Part shown: positions 55,654-64,000 of the stretch, one piece after another | How positions within the stretch are numbered: the stretch's first letter is position 1 | Layout: every line of letters begins with the position of its first letter | Assembly (NCBI GenBank): GCA_951804985.1 | Contig: OX638132.1 | Span: 102,476,026 to 102,540,025, forward strand | Reading direction: 5' to 3' | Length of the DNA: 64,000 nt | From: Dryomyza anilis | Taxonomy: Eukaryota > Arthropoda > Insecta > Diptera > Dryomyzidae | Program-made: the position numbers and the translations under genes | The notes under the pieces: generated by a model | Seen by the model: the letters and a program-made list of their open reading frames with translations, nothing else | Databases searched by the model: none | What the model was told of the DNA's origin: nothing

Positions 55654-58419
55654 TAGACTTATATTATTTAATTTCTTGACGATTAAATTCATCTACATGT
55701 ACTAGTCTGGTAGACTATTTGTAAACTCTGTCCATTTTCGAACAAAAATACTAAATAGAGCAACTCTGCTCTATTGGAAAATCAAAATATTTCATTAATT
55801 TGTCAACATTAATAGAATGATATATGCTTTATTTATTTTTTCCATTACATAAACAATTTGGCGTTTTAGTTTTTTAAACGTTGTTGTAATATCTTTGGAA
55901 ATTTCCATGACATAACCTTAAAAAGAAAAAGTAATACAAAAAATGTGTATTATACTTCAGTTGTGTAACACATTGAGACATAATTAAAATGCATGGATTT
56001 TGTAGTTTGTCCTTAGCGCATACTTGAGTAACGCGTATTAAGTAATGATTTAAATTTATGGCCGGCATAAAATAAGTCGAGACGTGAAGACGATGCCACT
56101 GACAGCCACGACGACGACCTACGTTGGCAAATTAAACGCACAGCAATTGGTTTTTTCCGGGCATCATTTGATGAACGTCGTTTCAAAGACGAATGATATT
56201 CGCCGATTAAATCGCCATTAAACTAATCTAGCTGCGGTGTCTGTCTGCCTATCTATCTGCCTGCCTGGCAGTCCGTCCGTCATATGTCCCTCCTGTGCGC
56301 AGCTTATTGTTGTTTCTCATCGTTCCTCCCACTCTCAGGCAGGCGACCGCAGCCGCAACCGCAGCCACTTTAATGAAAAATTATGCCAGAAATTTGTGGC
56401 TGCGTCGTTGATGATCGTGTTGCTGTTACTGCCTGCTGCTGCTGTGATTCAGTTGATGAAAAAATATGAATCGTATAAATTTTCTTATTTTAATCAACGC
56501 TCAAGAACACGACAAACGTTGGTTGGCGGCAAAAGCCTCATGTCCGGCTGTACGTCTGACTGCCTGTCAGTCGCCATGCTTGATTTCATCCACACGCCAT
56601 GGTCATGAACAGCACCGCTTCAGCTTTAGCTACAGCTCCAGTTCCATATGTGCTTTGTGTCACTTATCCATTATCTGGATTTTTCTGGATTAATTTCAGT
56701 TTGAACTGCGCACGATATTTGTTAATTGATTTTCGTGTCAAAAACTCCTTTCGTGAGACTTGAGGCTCATCACCAAGAAAACAAAAATTATAAAACTTAT
56801 TAAAAACTGTTCATAATTATAATATTTATTTAATTCGACCTTTTTTCCAATTTGTTTTGGTTCGTATTCTGTTTGTGCTTTTCGAATCGATTCACAACAG
56901 GATGCTAATTAATATTTCGCGGCTCGTTTATGTTCGGCAACTATGTACAATGAAATCACATATATAGTATATATACATATTTTAGGTATATATGTATTTT
57001 TGGCACTGACGGTACAGCTGCACCCATCATTGCACCGCCGTCAGTGGGTGGTATTTTGTTGTGCAATCAGCGAACATGCTAAATATGCCACCACCAATCG
57101 GAAGTTTATTGATTTTGCAAACTTTTCAAATTCAGTTTTATTTTTAACATATTCAATATAATATGCTAAATTTTCACAAATAAGCTGAACGTTATTATTA
57201 AACCAATTATTAATTTATCAGATTGTTTTTAGAAAAAGACGTTCGTTTTTAGTGATTTTTTGTATAAGAATGTTCTCATGTCACGTACGTAACAGATATA
57301 TTTATTATCATATTAAACTAACAAAATTTTTAAAATAGTCGAGTCCTCTGTTTCTAAAGCAGAATTTCATTGACATTTTCAAAAATGTAAAAAAAAAATA
57401 AAAACCTTAAAAAAAATAAAAACCTGGAAATTTGAATCGTACATCACTTCTTATTTCGTAATAATGATTATTAATATTGTCACACGGATAGAAAAGATTT
57501 GTTTGAATATGTTCGAATGTAATTAAAAAGTAATACGAAAAGACCATACACGTATTAGGAATGAAGTGTAATTAAATTATAATCGAAATTGACTTTATTT
57601 TTGTTCACGTGTAAACATTATTATATTGTCCAGCAGAATCTGTCAAATTTACCATAAATATGTTGCAATACCAACATAAAATTTTAATTGCATTTGAATA
57701 AAGTATTTCTTGGCAATTTACTTGGTTAAAACTATGTTTCGAAACACAGAAAATGCTAATCAAATCTAAATACAACGTATGTTCGCAACGCTCTTCTTAA
57801 TTCGATAATTTATCGACTGACGAAGTTGGCAACGTTGTGCAGCATTTTCTATCTACGCCATCCATCTTTTGCTATCGTTTGAACATATTGATGTTTAAAA
57901 CAAAACAGAAATTGGATTTAAATAAGTGTATTCTTGCAACATTCTTCATGTATACGAAGTTGGCACTCGTTGAGCATAATTTTCAACCTACGTTTCTTTT
58001 GTCGTCGTTTGAAAATATTTAAATATGTTTCGATGCAAACATACTACTTTTTGAACTGAAACAACTGATATACTTCACTGAAAACATATTTATATTCAGG
58101 TCGTTCAAAATCATGTTTTATTTTGAACGTATTTATGTTTCGGTTCAAATATTTATTTTATTTGGATATAGTAATTATTATGTTTCCATTAGAACATACT
58201 CCATTTTATGGGGCAAATGTTTCCGGTATATTATAATGTAAGTCAGAGCTCATTACAACACTGTTCAAATCTCAATACAACCCTGTTTACAAATGATTTA
58301 TCAGTCAATTATATATTATGTTTACATAAAATTCCAAACATACATGTTAATGCCTGCAAAATATGTTTGGGTGAGCCCTTTTTTTGCAGCGTGCAGTTAT
58401 AAAATTATTTTTAGCAAAA
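55654..58419. other. Gene-free stretch
   Basis: 56090-56700 is less AT-rich, with CTGTCTGCCTATCTATCTGC simple sequence. At 57785-57895 and 57935-58030 there is a weak duplication (CGAAGTTGGCAAC/CGAAGTTGGCACT, CGTTTGAACATATT/CGTTTGAAAATATT). No gene recognised. Confidence 0.3.
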
Positions 58420-58800
58420 AATCGTAGTGCAAATTTTCATACAGAATGTCCGGAATTATTCTGTGACTTATTACGAAATAACTATAAACTTTAGAAACAA
58501 AGTGTATATTAACAAGAATAAAGTAAATTGTTTCAGCAATGTTCAGAGAAAATTCAAAAAAATGTATTGCACGCCAAAAGTTATATTTAGAAAAATAGTC
58601 GTAGTTATAATTTTTATACGGAACTTTTTTTTCCGTCCCGAATTTTTCTGTGATTTATTATGAAAAAACTATAATCTCTGGAAACAATGTGTAAACATAC
58701 AAATAAAGCACATGATTTCAACTTTCTACTAAAATAATTAAAAAAATAACTTGTACGCAAAATACGCCGACTTTTTGGAATTTCCATATGAACCTCGACA
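58420..58800. repeat. Diverged tandem duplication of ~180 bp
   Basis: Two copies at about 58420 and 58600 share CGTAGT.., TTCTGTGA.TTATTA.GAAA and AACTATAA. They are old and diverged. Confidence 0.5.
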
Positions 58801-60901
58801 TTTACTTCCATTTTTGTCGCGTCCGGAACTACAACTATTTAATTTATATCTTTTGATCTACAGTATAGAATACTCTAAGTTTTGCTATCCTATTTAAATA
58901 CTACTTGCACAAGTAAATTCATTAATTTTCCTTCGAGATATTTAAGTTTCAAGCGTACGAATGTTCCGTCTGGAACCCCAGGAAATGTCCATATGAACGT
59001 GGGTGAATTCGATTTAACTGTTCTAAATTAGATGAGACTATTTTGCATACCAATTAACTGTTACTGAGGTTTTTTTTTGTTCGTTTCTGCATTCAAAAAG
59101 CTTAATCCGAAAGTAAATTGTTCTTTTCTGAATTAAATTTGTTTTTTTTTTTTGAGTTTAATTTGGCTCTTTTTGAATTTAAGTAAACTATTCTGATAAA
59201 CGTCTCTGAATTCGGTTTTCCTATTATGAATTCCACTCGATTGCTGATTTCAATTTGACTTTTCAAAACCAATTCTGAACTCTATATATTCATTTCTGAA
59301 TTCGATATGAACATTTTTAATTCATTTTCTGTATATTGATGTAAATGATGTAAAACAATCTATTAACCTAAACAGTTTTTAATGGTTCTATAATCCAGAA
59401 TCTATGATTCTCAAAAAGATTTTAAAGTTATTTTAAAGAGAAAAGAAGATAAACTACACTAAGTGAAGATTGTAATGAATAAAAATAAAATAAACCAACT
59501 TTTTTTTAAATCGATACTGCAGTGTATGTTTGTATTGGATGAACCTTTATATAAACATCAACTAATCCAATGAATTTTAATGGTTCTTTACTTTTATATA
59601 TCACAAAAAAAGTTAGAGAGTTTTTATTTTATAAAAAGTCTTTAATCATGGTCCTTCGAACAAAAGATTTTTGTAACGTTATTCATTACCTAATCGAACG
59701 TAACAATATATAAAGATTAGTGTGGTAGGCCCATTTTTGCCTCCCAGCAAATTAACTATACACCTTAATCCTTTAAGGGTAACACAAAAAACACGTGACG
59801 AGTTTGTTAAAAATCGATTTTTCTCATCTCATCTCTCTCTCACTTCAATCAGTCAGTCAGCCCGTCATTCATTCCGGCAGTTGATGTTTCTCAAAGTTAA
59901 AACAGTTTCCAAAAAGTTGCTTCAAAATTATGCAATTATTTGAATTTAAATCTGTTTTATTTTCTATATAAAGGAGCGCACTGAAGATTTTATTTTTTTT
60001 ACACACGGTCCTTTGTTACCTAACATGGCACGACATCCTGTCGGCTCGCGTTTCTCTCTCTCTCGTTATTGTGCTGCGCATTTAAGGCTCCGTTTATTTC
60101 TTAACGAAAAAAAAGCGCTTTTTTTGGATTTAGAATTTCCTGTTTCCAGCAGTGATTTTGTATTTTGTGCTGGCAACGCCGCTGGCTGCCGATTTTATCG
60201 ATTCCGACGAACCTCTTATTTTTGTTAACAAATTTGTTGTTTTTTTTTCTTTTTTGTTTTTCAACAATTACAAGCACATGTACAATATTTGTGTATCTGT
60301 GTTTGTTCAATATTATTTTAAGTATATGAAGTATTCCTAGTATAGCAATAAAAAAAATATATTTGATAATGCTCACTACTTACGTCTTAAGTTGGCCAAT
60401 TGATTGACATCATTATTGACGCAGTATGACGTCATTGAGCAATACGACCAACACATGAGTTGCCAATGGGTTGTGTATTTCATAGATACTATATCTAGGG
60501 GATGTTTTTTTTGTTGTATTTTTGATTGATTTCTTTATGGAATGCATAGTTGTTTCACACGACATTTAGGCCATATAATTTTTTATTAGTTAATAAGTTT
60601 TTGCTGCTTTTATGTATATGGGAAGTATTCATGGGAAAATTGACGCATGTCACACAGGCAGGGAGGCAAGGCAGTCGCCTTCTCTCTGGGAAATACTGGA
60701 AAAACTGGAAAATGTCTTAAACTTAACGACTATTTGAAGTTTTTTTTTTCAACCCTTAAACGAGGAAGAAGAGTAGTTCAACTTTTTTCCGTTTACTGTG
60801 TAGAGTGCACAGAGTAACTCAAAATAAAAAAAAGGTTTAATTTTCGATCATCGATTATATCATATCATCGAATTCGAAAAAACATAGTCAAATGGGATGG
60901 C
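58801..60901. other. Mostly gene-free; weak promoter-like site
   Basis: TATATAAAGG at 59965-59974 could be a TATA box on the + strand, with less AT-rich sequence and CTCTCTCTCTC downstream (60053-60063). No protein-like exon follows, so a promoter is only a possibility. On the - strand a good donor sequence (GACGTAAGT) lies at about 60383, without a supporting exon. Confidence 0.25.
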
Positions 60902-61745
60902 TTTACGTACCCAAGCAACAATATACTAGGCAGCTTAAATACCGCCAAGTTTCTTTTATGAATATGAGAAACATTGTCGGTTACTGGTAGCGATACTCTT
61001 CAAATCCGTACTAGTACGGCAATGTATCCTCGTCAGTAAAACTAGTCAAAAACTGGTACGTTACTGGTAGAGATTTGAAGTGTAGATCCCTGCCTGACAA
61101 ACTAATCAAAAACTTGTCAGAAACTGTTCTGTTTCCAGTAAAACTAGTCAAAAACTGATCGGTTAATGGTAGGGATTTCAAGAGTTGATCCCTGTCAGTT
61201 AAACTAGTCAAAAACTGTTCGGATACTGCTAGAAAATGCACAAGGAAACGAAGAGTTTTACTGGCTGGGTACGTTACTGGTAGAGATTTGAAGTGTAGAT
61301 CCCTGCCAGTTAAACTAGTCAAAAAATTTTCAGAAACTGTTCTGTTTCCAGTAAAACTAGTCAAAAACTGATCGGTTAATGGTAGGGATTTCAAGAGTTG
61401 ATCCCTGCCAGTAAAATTAGTCAAAAACTGTTCGGATACTGCTAGAAAATGCCCAAGGAAACGAAGAGTTTTACTGGCTAGGTACGTTACTAGTAGAGAT
61501 TTGAAGTGTAGATCCCTGTCAGTTAAACTAGTCAAAAACTTGTCAGAAACTGGTCTGTTTCCAGTAAAACTAGTCAAAAACTGATCGGTTAATGGTAACA
61601 CTAGTCAAAAACTGTTCGGATACTGCTAGAAAATGTCCAGAGCTAGAAAATGCCCAGAGAACGAGCAGGCTATTTTATGCTCGAAAAATACGTGACATCG
61701 ACTTCGAGTTATTCGAAAAGTGACTAGTAAAACTGGCTGGATAGG
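60902..61745 (+). repeat. CCAGTAAAACTAGTC repeat family, copy 2, with 213-bp internal tandem repeat
   Basis: The left end CCAAGCAACAATATACTAGG and the right end GACTAGTAAAACTGGCTGGA match, in reverse, the ends of 45540-45955. Internally a unit starting GTACGTTACTGGTAGAGATT repeats at 61057, 61269 and 61482. A 213-bp period is 71 codons, so the unit keeps one frame open, giving a false 196-codon ORF on the - strand. Confidence 0.75.
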
Positions 61746-62083
61746 ATGGCTGGATGCTAGGAATTGTTACATTTCAGATAGATTCATTTATATGAAAATT
61801 CAAATAACTTGACAAATAATTTGACCAATCTTCGTTGTAAAAGTTTCAGTTACAGAAGATAATTTTCCACGAAAAAAAGAAAAAAATCGAGAAGAAAAAT
61901 ACATTTTTAATATTTTTTTGACAAGGGTTACAGTATAGCTATAATATTTTGGGAATTATCCTAAAATAAACCAAATTCGAAATGAAAAATAAATGTTTAA
62001 CATTCTTTGACAAGTGTTAACAGTGGATCTATAATATTTTAGGAATGAGCATAAAATAAACCAAATTCTATTCTATTTTTTTT
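61746..62083. other. AT-rich spacer with a short repeat
   Basis: TATAATATTTTGGGAATTATCC and TATAATATTTTAGGAATGAGC, each followed by ATAAAATAAACCAAATTC, mark two units of about 95 bp (61940 and 62030). Otherwise empty. Confidence 0.4.
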
Positions 62084-62239
62084 TTGTTGTATGAACCGTG
62101 CGTCAATCGAACGTACAGCTTGGCAACTCTGGTGTTTATGCCGAGCGCGCTTTCAATTGCCACAGTGCCACACATTTTAATGTCAATTTTGATATTTAAA
62201 TTAAAAAAATTCTGTGCTTTTTTATTAGCTTTTTATTGC

Positions 62240-62690
62240 GGCTTTCTCTCTCTCGCGCGCCCTTCGCCTGCACATGCGCTCGCTCGCACTCACTCACTAA
62301 ATACTGCCCTCATGTACGCGCGCTCTCTTCATGCGCTGCGCCAATGTCCTCGATTGTGGTGACGATTCGACGACGACGAGCGAGCGAGCATAATTTCGGC
62401 GCTTCGGCATGTGACGATAACAACAACGACAACGTCGATTTTTATCACGACCCATGCGAAACTCAACAAACTAACTAACGAAACACAAACAAAAAAAAAC
62501 CCCACCTCCCTCCTCCCACAATCGAACGCAAACGACGTTGAATACGACAAAGCCTACAACAACAATAACGTTTACGAATACGTCAACGATTCCAACGAAA
62601 ACTTTCCGAACGTCCAGCTGTCCGTCCGTTTGTCGAAAGTGGCGAAAGCTCAGCGCGCACCATACGCTCGCAACGCGATTGAAAATTCAG
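62240..62690 (+). promoter_or_regulatory. GAGA-rich upstream region of a right-facing promoter
   Basis: A sharp drop in AT content. CTCTCTCTCGCGCGCCC at 62246 and CGAGCGAGCGAGC near 62378 are GAGA-factor-like repeats, with GCGC-rich words between. Open frames on both strands here lack protein features. This is typical of a regulated fly promoter region. Confidence 0.45.
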
Positions 62691-62721
62691 TCGAGCGTTG
62701 ATACCGAGCTGGGAAGGTCGG
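62687..62721 (+). promoter_or_regulatory. Inr + DPE core promoter
   Basis: TTCAGTCG contains a perfect fly initiator with A(+1) at 62689. At exactly +28 (62716) is GGTCGG, matching the DPE pattern RGWYV in its first five positions. CGAGC just before it resembles the start of an MTE, one base off. No TATA box lies 30 bp upstream, as usual for DPE promoters. The gene driven would run right, out of the window. Confidence 0.55.
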
Positions 62722-64000
62722 GCAAAGTAATTCTCGTCTCGTGTGCTTCTTACACAACACCTACTAAAGATAGAAAAATTAAATAAATATATATAATACA
62801 TATATACTGTGCAGCATATATATATACTTGGTGTATCCTAGTTTACACTAGAGTCGCACGACGGACAACAGCAGCAGCTCTTAAGCTTTGCCACAAAGCT
62901 TACAGAGTTCGAGCCGAACCGAGCCAGCGAAAAATTTCCTGGAAACATTCAACGGGAAATTTTTCGACCCGAAGTGTGTGAAGTTTTAACGTTCGAAAAC
63001 TAAATCAGTCAACCTCTATTGTTGGCCGACGTACAGAGACAGGGGTAGTTCTGCGAACCCCTAGTAAATTGTGTAATACTTGTGTGTGTGCTGTATAAAA
63101 GGTACCTATCATCATAGATAAAATCAAATATAAAATAAAATAATAAAAAATAAAAAAAGAGACATTTAAAAGACAATTTTTAAAAAATATATATAAAAGA
63201 AGAAACGAAACGAAAAACGAACCAACCTCCAACCAACGTACCGAACAACGACGTCCTTGTTGAGAATCGATTTTTCTACAACTTCATGCCATTGTGTGAA
63301 AATTCAACCAACCAACCATCCAACCAACCAACCAAAGACTCAAGTGAAAACGGTGTAACTGCTAAAGTTGAATTTGAATTTTTCAAGTATTTTGTGCATT
63401 CAGTTTAAACAGTGAACTCTGCAAATTTCGTATATATATTTTCGTTTATTTATTTTATATACTCTAAATATGCTGAACCTGCTGAATATTTTCAAGTTTT
63501 CAGCATAACAGCTCAGCGCAATTTCGAAATATATTAAAAATTTTCGAATTGCGAAAGTGTAACGAAAGCGAGCGAGCGATAAATAATTTCTAAAAAAATA
63601 CTGAATTCCTAAAATAATCGATGCATAATTTTGTCATTTAATAAATGTTTTTTTTTAATGCATTTGCAAATGTTTTTTCAATGAACTACTTTAACGTAAT
63701 TCGTAATACGTCTATCTGAATATTTCAAAAATTGCACTTGCATTAATATTTTCAAGTTTTCAAAACGTTTTGTTTGTTATTTATTGATTTTTTTGTTTTT
63801 TTTTTTTGTACTAAACAGTCTAAATTTTGTTTTTGTCTGACACAACGTCTAATAAAAACCGCAAGAAACAAAGAAAAATGTACAAAAAGTGAATGAAAAA
63901 AATAATAAAAACTAAAACAAAACCGTCGCTGACGTATTTTTGGCAATGAAATAAATTATTTTGCTTGATTTGATTTTATTTCACTTAAAAATTTACAGAC
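62689..64000 (+). other. Probable long 5' leader of a gene beyond the window
   Basis: Leader-like sequence with AACAGCAGCAGC, ACCAACCAACC and AACGAAACGAAA simple repeats. A 40-codon upstream frame at 63286-63408 begins MPLCENSTNQPSN. TATAAAAG at 63094 could mark an alternative start. No main coding exon was recognised before the window ends. Confidence 0.35.

Noticed and set aside
55204..55692. Three overlapping long open frames (119-162 codons) on the - strand
   Set aside because: They are translations of the 8-bp microsatellite; every frame gives the same eight-residue cycle.
61011..61601. 196-codon open frame on the - strand with repeated FLTSFTG-like segments
   Set aside because: Caused by a 213-bp DNA tandem repeat (71 codons). 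DNA identity between units is as high as protein identity, there is no start context, and the sequence belongs to a dispersed repeat.
62236..62786. Several overlapping frames of 70-96 codons on both strands
   Set aside because: They cross the Inr/DPE promoter and simple repeats; no frame has domain-like sequence.

Overview
The window is AT-rich nuclear DNA from a fly, probably a higher dipteran other than Drosophila. The evidence is a CCHamide-1 neuropeptide precursor of the fly type, GT-AG introns from 74 bp to over 10 kb, TATA/Inr and Inr/DPE core promoters, and a dense, nested load of short DNA transposons, tRNA-derived SINEs, Helitron remnants and tandem repeats. Coding sequence is a very small part of the 64 kb. 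No prokaryotic or viral gene was seen.

Layout. 1-6.6 kb: nested inverted-repeat transposons, minisatellites and a Helitron-like 3' end. 7.3-19.8 kb (+ strand): the CCHamide-1 gene, with a TATA promoter, three coding exons, a 10.5 kb first intron full of transposon remnants and a poly(A) signal. 20.4-23.3 kb: a large palindromic element broken by a hAT-like element and a SINE. 23.5-24.5 kb (- strand): a small unrecognised gene whose 177-residue product carries five leucine-rich repeats of about 24 residues. 24.7-28.0 kb (- strand): a secreted NPC2/ML-domain lipid-binding protein with two coding exons, a probable 5'UTR intron and a TATA/Inr promoter near 28.0 kb. 28-37 kb: almost only repeats. 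37.7-38.05 kb (+): a possible first exon of an unidentified gene, coding MALRSDYE before a GTGAGT donor. 39-62 kb: repeats, a decayed coding segment at 41.4-41.8 kb, a non-LTR retrotransposon 3' end at 48.4-48.6 kb, a 1.5 kb T-rich tract, and a pure 8-bp microsatellite. 62.2-64 kb: GAGA-type repeats and a close match to a fly Inr+DPE promoter at 62,689 pointing right, followed by leader-like sequence that leaves the window.

The genes do not form a pathway. CCHamide-1 is a secreted neuro/enteroendocrine peptide and the NPC2 protein a secreted sterol/lipid carrier. The main novelty candidates are the repeat-protein gene, and a family of fold-back elements whose arms encode the start of a mariner-like transposase, found alongside a transposase relic with DD41D spacing inside the CCHamide-1 intron. 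Splice sites, promoters and element borders were read by eye; none was confirmed by transcript data or database search.
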